The translations under genes were made by a program, and so were the position numbers. A stretch of DNA of 64,000 nucleotides, taken from assembly GCA_021234155.1 (NCBI GenBank), contig JAJEKV010000073.1:840001-904000 (forward strand), given 5' to 3'. How positions within the stretch are numbered: position 1 is the stretch's first letter; the number at the start of each line of letters is the position of its first letter. Under the pieces are notes generated by a model. That model was not told where the DNA came from. It saw nothing but the letters and a program-made list of their open reading frames with translations, and ran no database searches. This document shows, one piece after another, positions 55,146 to 63,578 of the stretch. The DNA comes from Isoetes taiwanensis (taxonomy: Eukaryota; Streptophyta; Lycopodiopsida; Isoetales; Isoetaceae).

Positions 55146-55694
55146 ATGGACAAGGGTAAGAAAGTTCTGAGTGATTTTTGTGGGGAGGAAAAGGTCGGCA
55201 AGAAGCGCCCTAGCTCTGGCACTCCAGGCAACCTCACGGTGCCATTCAACCCAGATCTAGAAGAGCTTAATCCCTGGTGCATCTGCTTTGACAGTTGTAG
55301 ATGCTTATGCAGAGGTCTGTCGTCGTGCATCAGTTGCGGCCGCGTTCATTGCTTATACTGTGACAGAATTCATCATGCACAGACCATGCGAGATAGCGGT
55401 TATACCCTAGGATTGCTGGAAGTTCTCGGAGTATTGGGCGACAAGAATGACACTGTGAGACGCCAAGACCTGGACCGAACCATGCAATGCTTCAACAGAT
55501 TACAGGTCCATGCTGCTATACAAAGGTCCTTTAATTTCCAACACAATCTTTTGGTCTGCGATTTCGGGAAAGTCTGTATCTACTGTTGTGAAAAGAATCC
55601 CGTTGATTTTCTGTGCCGGGCGTACATAGGGAGAAACCTGGAAAAGGTTAAGAAGATCGGGGAACCGTCTTCGGAAAAGAAACCAAAAAATTAG
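55146..55694 (+). CDS. Cysteine-rich 182-residue protein, unknown
   Basis: The frame is intact from an ATG in good context (AAAGGATGG) to TAG. The N-terminus is basic (MDKGKKVLSDFCGEEKVGKK). Residues 45-77 form a dense Cys/His cluster: C45, C47, C51, C53, C55, C61, C64, C69, C72, H76 and H77. A second cluster follows with C138, C144, C147, C148 and C157. The spacing would suit binding of two or more zinc ions, so nucleic-acid or protein binding is a fair guess. The C-terminus is lysine-rich. No signal peptide or membrane segment is seen. It is not in an obvious transposon, although a LINE begins 1 kb downstream. I do not recognise the family. Confidence 0.6.
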   Translation: MDKGKKVLSDFCGEEKVGKKRPSSGTPGNLTVPFNPDLEELNPWCICFDSCRCLCRGLSSCISCGRVHCLYCDRIHHAQTMRDSGYTLGLLEVLGVLGDKNDTVRRQDLDRTMQCFNRLQVHAAIQRSFNFQHNLLVCDFGKVCIYCCEKNPVDFLCRAYIGRNLEKVKKIGEPSSEKKPKN

Positions 55695-56735
55695 TCTTTC
55701 TTTCCAAGAAAAGGGATGCATGCCAGGGCTTTCCGGTCCTATCTTTTTCTTTTTCTTTTTTGTTTTTAATCTATTATGTTCGGCTCTGTCTTGTTTTCTG
55801 TTTAAGATGACCTATGATCAGATTATTTAGAGCCAGCAACGATATCAACAGTCAGAAGGCCGCCAAGAATATATAATATGTACCAGCTTTTGACTGTAAG
55901 CAGGCTCAGTGCAGATAATCCTGATCAGAAGGGGTCTAATTTCTGGTACGACAAAAATCAGTTATAGATTTTTGGATAAGAAAGGTTGTAAAAGCCAGGA
56001 AGGGCGAATGTAACAAATTACGACTGGCAGACTTGTTTGATAGCTGAATGCATAGATGAAGAAGGAAGAATTAGACATAGTTGAATGCTGGAACATGATC
56101 TTCATGTAATGCGTTTGAATATGTAATATCTCCGTATGGAGAAATTTTTGAATGAAGGTAATATTGAAGTAATAGTTGTCAATGGTAAAGCGGCCTCAAT
56201 AAAAACAATAAAATCAATAAAATCAGTAAAATCTAAAGTAATATATGTTACTGATAAATTAGTTCCACTGTGTAGTCTTAAAAGTCGCCTTAGTGATGAA
56301 ATGATCCCGATCCATAGTATCATACCCCGCGGAGACAAGGCAGTATATGGGAAGGTATGGAAATGATGCACTCTAACAATATAAAAAACATAATAGAGGT
56401 TATTGGAAGGGTTTCTGAAGGGAGTACATTGCTGATAAGTTTCACCAGCAGATATATATACAAAATAGGGAAGCATTACAGGAGACACCGGGCTACATTG
56501 GGCAATAGAACAGAAAAGATAACATGCGAAATTAGACAAAAATGGATCATATCGTGGGAGATATCGACTCGGAGCGAAAAAGGTGACGAACACGTCGAAA
56601 AGGGGAGTACAAGATGAGGGGCGACATATAAGGGACAGATGGGCAAGGAACAGGAACAATTTGCCATGCAGACCCCTACTCGTAAAAATATAAGTAAGGT
56701 GGGATCAGCGGAGGGACACACAGAGAACAAAGGAA
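55695..56735 (+). other. Region with two short overlapping ORFs
   Basis: Frames 56136-56366 (76 codons; ends PRGDKAVYGKVWK) and 56357-56617 (86 codons) overlap by ten bases. The second start (ATGGAAATGA) spans the first stop. Both products are basic and of ordinary composition. The arrangement resembles the coupled short frames of retroelements and some viruses, but neither is recognised and both may be chance. Confidence 0.3.
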
Positions 56736-56739
56736 CATC

Positions 56740-57120
56740 AGAGTAAAAGGCGGACGGGGCAAGCTACGGGACAGAGAGGCTATGCCTCCGCCGTACACCA
56801 GGATAGCGAGGGCTAGACCCACCAACTGGTAACCCGGACCACCAAAAACTCATTAGCACCAGGGGGACGGCATATGACTTATTTAGAGAGGTATGGAGAA
56901 TACCTCAGTCACTGTTTTCGGTCAGCACAGAGTAAAAGGTGGACGGGGGCAAGTTACGGGACAGCGAGGCCAAGCCTCCGCCGTACACCAGGATAGCGAG
57001 GGCTGGACCCACCAACTGGTACCCCGGACCACTACAAACTCATTATAATACCTTATGATAACATAAAAATGTAACATCTGTGAACAACATATGACTTACA
57101 GCGAGGTATGAAGAATACCT
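56740..57120 (+). repeat. Tandem 5' monomers of LINE-E (about 190-bp period)
   Basis: A unit starting GAGTAAAAGGcGGACGGGGc and containing CTCCGCCGTACACCAGGATA and GGCTaGACCCACCAACTGGT occurs at 56740 and again at 56930. The copies share long identical runs and end in similar AGAATACCTCAG phrases. Tandem monomers are known as promoter units in some L1 families. Confidence 0.88.
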
Positions 57121-57622
57121 CAGATGAAGAAACTGCCGACACTAAGGATTGGGGAAATTATGGACAGTAGGATTTTTACCCCACGAGGAGCGTGGGCACG
57201 GCCCCCCTCCGTTTCCATGATTCCAACCCACCAAAAGGACACATGCACAGAAATACATGAATACAAGACAAAAGATACAGGGATTCAGAAATTCAGTGCG
57301 GACGAAATACCAACGGAATCAATGCAGACAGGTATTGATCCCCAACTAATCAGCCTCGAAAAACCCGAAAGGATCAACCTTGGGCAACAGACGAAAGAAC
57401 GGACGGAATTAATGAGGGCCTCTAGCATTTTAAATTTTGAATCTAAATTTTGAATTTCAAATTAGAACGGTAATTACGATTAAAAATACCGTTTAGAATC
57501 AGGGAATATATAGCCTTAGGGGGGAGACGACGGCTATCTTACAGTTGAGAGGCGAGCAAAAGCGCACTGCCTAGAGCCACCACAGAGTCTTTCTGCACAG
57601 GATTCTCTTGCAAACGAGAGTT

Positions 57623-58045
57623 ATGGCTGACAGTATCAATAGCAGCCAGCAGAGAAGGTCGGATGTAGCAAGAGCCCCGGTGAGCCAACAGGACCTTAGG
57701 GACTTCCTGGCACAGATGGATAAGCGGCTAGAATCAAAGATCCCGAACCTGGATGCACTCAACGCATTGGCTGAAACGTGCAACAGCAACAAGACAGCCA
57801 TCACTAGCATGGACTTGAGAGTAGGAGGGGTGGAGAAGACGAATGAGGAAATGCAGCGCAGAATGGACGAAATCGAAGAAGAGAAAGCAAAGATCCTGCA
57901 AAGGTTGGTTGAATTAGAGAAATCAAATGTTGAGCTGGATGCATGGGAGTCATTTGATAGGATAAAGCCACACTTAATAGAATATGAGGAGCAAAATAAA
58001 ATTAAGCATGATGTTAGGCTAATTGGGGTAAAGAGAGAGGCCTAA
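57623..58045 (+). CDS. LINE-E ORF1 N-terminal coiled coil
   Basis: The ATG at 57623 (GTTATGGCT) opens 140 codons. Residues about 20-120 are heptad-like and highly charged (LRDFLAQMDKRLESKIPNLD, MQRRMDEIEEEKAKILQRLV), as in the coiled coil of L1 ORF1 proteins, which form trimers and bind RNA. The frame stops just where an RNA-binding domain should follow. Nearby frames contain RNA-binding-like words (TVFKEHT, then VIIKAPRSGQWRGEIE in another frame), so a frameshift probably ended it early. The downstream frame 58226-58498 may be the rest of the protein. Confidence 0.6.
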   Translation: MADSINSSQQRRSDVARAPVSQQDLRDFLAQMDKRLESKIPNLDALNALAETCNSNKTAITSMDLRVGGVEKTNEEMQRRMDEIEEEKAKILQRLVELEKSNVELDAWESFDRIKPHLIEYEEQNKIKHDVRLIGVKREA

Positions 58046-58682
58046 CGAGGATATATATCGAAGTTACTGCAGTGAGTGATAGAAACGGTGTTCAAGGAAC
58101 ACACATGTCATCATCAAAGCCCCACGATCAGGCCAATGGAGGGGGGAGATCGAGACACATAAACCGACGTTGAGGGACATGGCAACCAAGGAAAGGATCC
58201 TAATTAATGGGATCCAGATTGACGAATGGAATCAAGGTACGGGGAGTCACTAATGGTGATGCGAGGCAGTGGGGGCAGGGAATTGGCCAAAGCCGGGGGA
58301 GCTGAACCAAGCAGGATACAAGCGGGGGTCAAGAATGGCAAGGTCTACATACACAAGAGGGTGAGAGAACAAGCGACCCAACCGCAGGAACAGACGGCGG
58401 GGTTGCAGGGGATAGCAAAATCAACGGATGCAGAGAAGGAAAACATACGCCCTCTGATGTCTATACAACAAAAAGGGGAGAACGACCGCAGGGGGTAGCA
58501 CTAAGAGCAATCACGGTAGAGGGGAACCAGAACAGAGTAATAGGAAGAAGCGGAAGCGGGGGAAACGAAGAGCGAGCAACACAAGCAGGGTTCGGAGGGC
58601 CAACCCCGACAATGAAGACCAGGGGAAGACCAAGGAGAACGGTCAATGGTACAGAAAACATGGAGACCCCGAAGGAGCAACC
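58046..58682 (+). pseudogene. Damaged ORF1 C-terminal part and linker of LINE-E
   Basis: Coding-like pieces in different plus frames (for example DMATKERILINGIQIDEWNQ near 58180, and 58226-58498 with KNGKVYIHKRVREQATQPQ) suggest the RNA-binding part and tail of ORF1, broken by frameshifts. The stretch from 58500 to 58680 is G/A-rich, without a clear frame. Confidence 0.45.
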
Positions 58683-59289
58683 TTGGGGGAAAAGACGCTG
58701 ACATTGTGGTACTGGAACTGTACGGGGTACCCATGGGATGATGGAGAAAGATTAGAAGGTGCCCACGGCTGTGACATAGTATGCCTGACGGAGACGTGGG
58801 AGCATAACGTCAAAAGGCTACCAGAGGAGGAAGGATACCAACTGTTCACATGCTGGAAAGACAGGGACTTTAAAATAGGGAGGGGGAGTGCAGGTTTGGC
58901 TTGTTATATAAAGAACAGTGCAGTTAACAACGCATGTATGTTACATTCAGATATCAATAAAAGATATATGGTTTTGAGTATCCAATTGAAAAACAAACAA
59001 GATGTGGTTCTGATAATTACATATTACCCGCCAAACAGTGATAAGCTAGAATTGTTGGAACTGGGAGAGAATATAACGAAATGGAAGGGGCAAGGACCAA
59101 TGATTATAGTAGGAGATCTAAATGCCAGAACCAGACAGGAACAGGCACAAAGTACACACACGGATGAGAAAGATGGTCAGATAGTGTATACGACGAGGGC
59201 ACAGGAATGGCAGAGGGATACAGAAGATAAGGCAGAGGTCAATGCTAGAGGTGAATTATTGTTGGAAGTCTGCACGGCAACAGGGATGA
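58683..59289 (+). pseudogene. LINE-E ORF2 endonuclease, N-terminal part
   Basis: The frame begins near LTLWYWNCTG (catalytic Asn). It has CDIVCLTETWE with the metal-binding Glu (residue 37), GSAGLACYIKN, VLIITYYPPN and IIVGDLNARTRQEQ with the catalytic Asp and Asn. This is the apurinic-type endonuclease fold that nicks target DNA for LINE insertion. The frame passes straight into Helitron 3 after ATGM, at position 59289, and resumes at 62651. Confidence 0.88.
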
Positions 59290-59432
59290 TCTTATATTAT
59301 AATGTTATACCGTAATTCTTGGATTGGATCAAGCCCTAATTTGAATGTTCGAGATCATCTGAGTGCATCCGAAGGCCGAGATTTATTGAACGACTTACCA
59401 TCACCATGATTGGTCGTACTTTGATCTCTTAA

Positions 59433-60605
59433 GGGGAAAGGGTAAAGGAAAAAGGGGGGAAAGGAAAAGGGAAGAGACAAGAGAGAATGCGAAGGGCGAA
59501 AAGGCACGGGAAAAGGGAGAAAAGCAAAGGGAAAAGGGTGGGGATAAGAGAAGAGAAAAAGACATGAAAAAATGAAAAGGGAAAGAAGAAAGAAAAGGGA
59601 AGGGGGAAAAGATACCTAGAGAAAGGGCACGAGGGAAAAGGGAAGAGATAAAGTGGTAAAGGGAAGAGGAAAGGGCACGGGAAAAAAGGAAGAAGGAAAG
59701 ATTGAAGAAAGAGAAAAAGGGAGGAGAAAAAAAGCATGGAAAAAGGGAAGAAAAAAAGGGCATTGGGAAAAGGGAGAAGAGCGTTGAAGAAAGAGGAAAA
59801 AGGAAGGGAAAAATGGCATAGGAAAAGGAAAAGGAAAAGGAAAAGGAAAAGGAAAAGGAAAAGGAAAAGGAAAAAGAAAAAGAGAGAGGGAAATGGAGGG
59901 AAAAAAGTGCATCGAGAAAAGGGGAAGAGTAAAAGGTTGGGAAAATGAGGAAGAGGGAAGGGAAAAGGGAGAACAAGAAAAGGATGAGGAGAAGGGAAGA
60001 AATAAGGGAAATTGAGAAGAAAGAAAAAGGAAAGGGAAAAGGGGGAAAGGAAACCTAAAAAAAAGGCATGAGAAAAAGGGAAAAAGGTAAACAAGAAAAG
60101 GGAAGGGGGAAAGGGCATGAGATAAAAGGGAAGAGGAAAATGATGGAGAAATAGAAAAAAGAAAAGGAAAAAAAAGGGGGAAGAGAGAAAGGGTGGGAAA
60201 AAGATATGATTTTAGAGGAAAATGAATATAGGAAAATAAGAAAAGAAAACAAATGTGGAAAGGCATGGGAAAAGGGAAAAGGGAAAAGGAAAAGGAAAGA
60301 AAGGAAAACGGGCACGAGGAAAGGATCGGGAAAGGAGAAAAATAGGAAAAAAATCCATTAGGAAAGGGAAAAGGGAAGGGAAGCGGGGGAGCGAGGGAAA
60401 AGGGGAAGAAAACATGGGAAAAGGAAAAGAGAAAAGAAAAAGGAAGGGGGAAAAGAAGAAAAAATCGCACAAGAAAAAGAGAAGTGGGAAAGGGTGGGAA
60501 AAGGAGGAAAAGGAAAAATAGAAAGAAGAAAGGGGTGGAAAAAAAGGGAAGGGAAAAAGGGCGTAAGAGAAGAGAAATGGAAAAGAAAAAAGGAGAGAAA
60601 AGGGA
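59433..60605 (+). repeat. First polypurine block of Helitron 3
   Basis: The plus strand is almost wholly A and G for about 1.17 kb, with GGGCATGGGAAAAGG-type words as in Helitron 2. A clean (GGAAAA)n run lies at 59820-59875. Long minus-strand open frames rich in Phe, Ser and Pro are artefacts. Confidence 0.93.
59820..59875 (+). repeat. (GGAAAA)n microsatellite
   Basis: About nine uninterrupted GGAAAA units lie inside the first purine block, the most regular part of it. Confidence 0.93.
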
Positions 60606-60988
60606 ATATAGTTGGCTAGTTCATGAAATCGTACTTTTATTACATATGGTTTAGAAGGTTTTGGACATGTATTGTATGATTTTAGTTATGTGTTTATGGC
60701 AAAAAAGAATCTTTAGGGTTCCTGTATATTCGGAACTCGTTTGTTGGGGTCGAGAATGCAGAGCGATGCTTCGATGTAGCCCTCCGGATTTAGAAGGTAA
60801 GGATTTAGTAGCTTAGGCTTAGCAGGAGCGGATGAACGAGATGCTGGCAAGCAGGCAGATGCGGCAGCCAATTTTTTGGCAGGCAGATTTGTAGGAAGGA
60901 GAGGCAGAAGGGGAAGCCGTTGCATTACTGTTCGCATGTTAGAGGAGCTTATTGGTTATGGACCTTCCAGGCAGAACATAAATGCACA

Positions 60989-61005
60989 GGGGGTTCGAAT
61001 CCCCC
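60989..61005 (+). other. tRNA-like T-arm / B-box
   Basis: GGGGGTTCGAATCCCCC forms a perfect 5-bp stem with the TTCGAAT loop and contains a consensus B-box. No matching acceptor, D or anticodon arms can be drawn upstream, although GCTTATTGGTTAT at about 60945 is A-box-like. It may be a relic of a tRNA or of a tRNA-derived SINE. Confidence 0.4.
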
Positions 61006-61685
61006 GGTCTATTTCTGCAATGTGATTGCAGGTGGCGTTGTGAGTGTGGCAAATCTGCAGTGCTCTGGCCAAATGCTTAAAATGGCGGTATGGGAAGCAT
61101 TGAAGGGAGAAGATACCGCCGGAATAAATGGTTTGATGCCGAGCATGTATCCTTTGCATTCTGAGAAATTCTGTGTTATGCCGAGCTATTGGTGCAGATA
61201 TTCATATTTGGGTTAGAGATTCAGTGTCATGGATTAAGAAAATTCATGTAAAGGGTTTTGATTTATCCTATTCCTAGATTGCTTTTCACCATTAAGGAAG
61301 AAACAAAAGAAGATTTGCATTTTGAAGAGCTTAAATCTATTATTGCAAAGAGCCGGATAACATTTTCCGATTCTACACAGCCTGTAAATTGGCTTGAATC
61401 TGGCTTGCATAAAGGGCTCTGTAAGAATAGGAAGGAAGGGATTAAACTCCTTTCGAAGGAAATTTAGAGACTCACCTCCATCTATCCTTTATCTTCTCTT
61501 CTCACGAGTATTCAGCTGAAACCAGTGCAACATTTATGTTGAATCTACCTTTTTGCGGTCAGTGCTGCTCATGCCTGTGCAGGTGCTTCTATGGCGGCCT
61601 GTAGGAGGATGGTGGCAGCAGCCTCCTTGATGCAGCAGCACATGGAGGCAGAGGAGTGGCGACTGTGATTGAGGCAGGCCATAAG

Positions 61686-61735
61686 CTAGATGCTTGCAGG
61701 GTCGAGTCTTCTAGATGCTTGCAGGGTCGAGTCTT
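61686..61735 (+). repeat. Perfect 25-bp tandem duplication
   Basis: CTAGATGCTTGCAGGGTCGA plus five further bases is repeated exactly, end to end, in the cargo of Helitron 3. Confidence 0.92.
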
Positions 61736-62017
61736 CTGCTACAATCTTATCCTTTTAGCCAAATTAGCATGTCCATATTTGGAGTGCACCGCAGGAGGAG
61801 TCTTTTTAGATGATTTCTATTTTGAAGTCAAGAAAATATTAGGTGCCCTGGCCAAAGGTTGTCAAATCCCTAAATTATAGAGCCACCTAAGCGTTTGACC
61901 CTATCAGACGATGAGATGTACGCTTAGGATGGCTCTAGAGGGAATATTTCTCATAATATGCCCTAATCCGAGGGTTGGCAATTGGCTACAAGCCTCAGCA
62001 GCGATATAGTATGATAT

Positions 62018-62570
62018 AGTATGAAAAAGGGGCAGAGGGTACGGGAAAAAGGAAAAGAGGAAAATAGGAAAAGGGAAGAGAAAAAGAGAACATAGAAAAA
62101 GGGAAGGGAGAAAGGGTGAGGAGATGGGAAAAGGGAAGGTATAAAGGGCATGAAAAACGGGAGAGGAAAAAGAAAAAGGGCACCCAACAAGCAAAAGGCT
62201 GGGAAATGGAGGAAAAGATAAGGGAAAATAGGCATGGAAAAAAGTGAAAGACTAAAAGATTGAGGAAAAGGGAAGGCATGGAAAAAGGATGGGGAAAAGA
62301 GAAGGCATGGAAAAAGGTGAAGGGAAAGGGAGAAGGGCATGGAAAAAGGAGAAGAAGGAAAGGGTGGGGAAAGGAGGAAAAGGAAAGGGAAAAAGGTTTT
62401 CGAAAAAAGGGAAGAGGGAAAGGAAGGAAAGGGGTGGGGAAACAAGGAAACATATGCGAAAAAACGGGAAAAAACGGGAAAAAACTGAAAAGAAAAAGAA
62501 AAGTGTATAGAAAATAAGGAAAAGTGAAATATGGGATAGAGCAAAAGGGAAAGGGAAACAGAAAGGGAAA
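62018..62570 (+). repeat. Second polypurine block of Helitron 3
   Basis: About 550 bp of A/G-rich plus-strand sequence, with GGGCATGGAAAAAGG-type words, continues the style of the first block. It implies that the cargo sits inside what was once one purine tract. Confidence 0.92.
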
Positions 62571-62622
62571 GGTTAGGGTTTTTCTCACTACAGCCAAAAA
62601 CATTTATAGGCTCTCAACTTAC

Positions 62623-62650
62623 GCCCAGCAACGCTGGGTACCATTACTAG
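62623..62650 (+). other. Helitron 3 3' hairpin and CTAG end
   Basis: The hairpin, the ACCATTA spacer and CTAG match Helitron 2 apart from one hairpin base. Confidence 0.9.
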
Positions 62651-63203
62651 TTATAGCTAATGGTGTGGGAAAATGGAGGGGATCAGGAGGTTTCACGAGC
62701 CAAAACACACATGGTAAGAGCATAGTGGATTATATAATTGTGAACGATCAAGCGACGGAAAAGATAGAAGGACTGATGCTACAAGAATGGCCGACTGGGA
62801 AAAGGGAAAGCCATAGACCGATTAAACTAACAATCGGGATAGGGGGGACGCCACAAAAAGATAGCACAGAAAGAAAGGAAGATAATAAAGACAGGGTGAA
62901 GATTCAGTTCCAGGAGAAATACGCAGAAACCTTCACCCAAATGATCAAGGAGGAAATGGGAGAATGGAACTGGGGAAAGCACAATGCAAGTGAGAACGGA
63001 AACACCCTAAATGACATCATGGTAAGGGTAGCAACAGAAGTGTTTGGGAAAAAGATCAAAATCAGGAAGAACAGGGCATTCAGAGCTTCAGTATGGTATG
63101 ATGACGAGTGCAGAGAATACAAGAGGAATGTAAGAAAACACAGGGGAAAGGAGACATACCGGGAAGAAAAGGCAGCATACATAAGATTACTGAAGAAGAA
63201 GAG
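62651..63203 (+). pseudogene. LINE-E ORF2 endonuclease, C-terminal part
   Basis: The frame continues exactly from 59289: ANGVGKWRGSGGFTSQNTHG, then SIVDYIIVND and, further on, ESHRPIKLTI, where SHRP stands for the usual SDH motif of the endonuclease. The linker to RT follows (KNRAFRASVWYDDECREYKR). The frame is intact up to 63203, where the LTR of another retrotransposon begins. Codons after that point are LTR sequence. Confidence 0.87.
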
Positions 63204-63560
63204 TGTTACCCACCTAGTGGTTAACATTGTGTATGCACATGTTAGGTGCATGCACATGTTAGGTGTCAGTGGTGGCAGACTGACACTTGGCATGATTAGG
63301 TTAACATAAGTGTAGGGATTAGATTTAGTTAGATGTACGGCTCAGATTTGCGGTCTACACTATATTAGACCGGAGCCTCTTCAGATGTACTCAGGTTTGA
63401 TCTCATATTTGGAGAGCCTCATTTGGCCACGTTCCCCTTCATTCTTTGTACATATTTTCTTGTCTTGTTCTTGTTTTGTGATCATGAGCATGGCAGCTTT
63501 GTAGCATCCGGCGATCATGGGATCTTCTGGCCTGCGAGGTGCATGCCAAGAATCCAAACA
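63204..63560 (+). repeat. 5' LTR of a retrotransposon running off the window
   Basis: It begins TGTTACCCACC inside the LINE-E frame and ends AATCCAAACA, directly before a tRNA-Asp-type primer site. TG...CA ends, a 357-bp length and a following primer site identify it as an LTR. The rest of the element lies beyond position 64000. Confidence 0.8.
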
Positions 63561-63561
63561 T

Positions 63562-63578
63562 TGGCGCCGTTATGCGGG
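63562..63578 (+). other. Primer-binding site, tRNA-Asp type
   Basis: TGGCGCCGTTATGCGGG, one base after the LTR, matches the complement of the plant tRNA-Asp 3' end (TGGCGCCGTTGCCGGGG) in the first ten bases, with two or three differences after. This primer is common in Athila and Tat gypsy elements. Confidence 0.75.

Larger units (their letters stand above)
60606..62017 (+). other. Cargo segment of Helitron 3
   Basis: Ordinary mixed-sequence DNA lies between the two purine blocks. It holds a tRNA-like T-arm (60989-61005), a 69-codon frame at 61258-61467 (YPIPRLLFTIKEETKEDLHF, then FSDSTQPVNWLESGLHKGLC), a 25-bp tandem duplication (61686-61735) and a 74-codon frame at 61656-61880 (LAKLACPYLECTAGGVFLDD). 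The composition suggests pieces of host genes, as Helitrons often capture them. I cannot name the source. Confidence 0.5.
59290..62650 (+). mobile_element. Polypurine Helitron 3 with internal cargo
   Basis: It starts TCTTATATTATAATG after an A and its first 120 or so bases match Helitron 2 closely. It ends with hairpin GCCCAGCAACGCTGGGT (62623-62639), spacer ACCATTA and CTAG before a T. Removing it rejoins the LINE endonuclease in frame. The 3,361 bp comprise a purine block (59433-60605), about 1.4 kb of ordinary DNA (60606-62017), a second purine block (62018-62570) and the tail. No Rep/helicase is encoded. Confidence 0.9.
56740..63203 (+). mobile_element. L1-like LINE (LINE-E), split by Helitron 3
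   Basis: The element has a 5' untranslated region with two tandem monomers, ORF1 (57623-58045), a damaged ORF1 tail and linker, and the endonuclease start of ORF2 (58683-59289). Helitron 3 then interrupts it, and the endonuclease resumes at 62651. It ends at 63203, where an LTR retrotransposon begins, so RT is missing from the window. It is the only LINE here with its 5' end. Its family differs from LINE-A to LINE-D or cannot be compared. Confidence 0.82.

Noticed and set aside
59401-60470. Long minus-strand ORFs of 191-284 codons
   Set aside because: Same artefact in the first purine block of Helitron 3; low-complexity composition with no domain words.
60945-61020. tRNA gene
   Set aside because: Only the T-arm is convincing. 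No acceptor pairing with GGTCTAT, and no anticodon stem could be formed upstream.
61963-62603. Minus-strand ORFs of about 200 codons
   Set aside because: Artefacts of the second purine block of Helitron 3.
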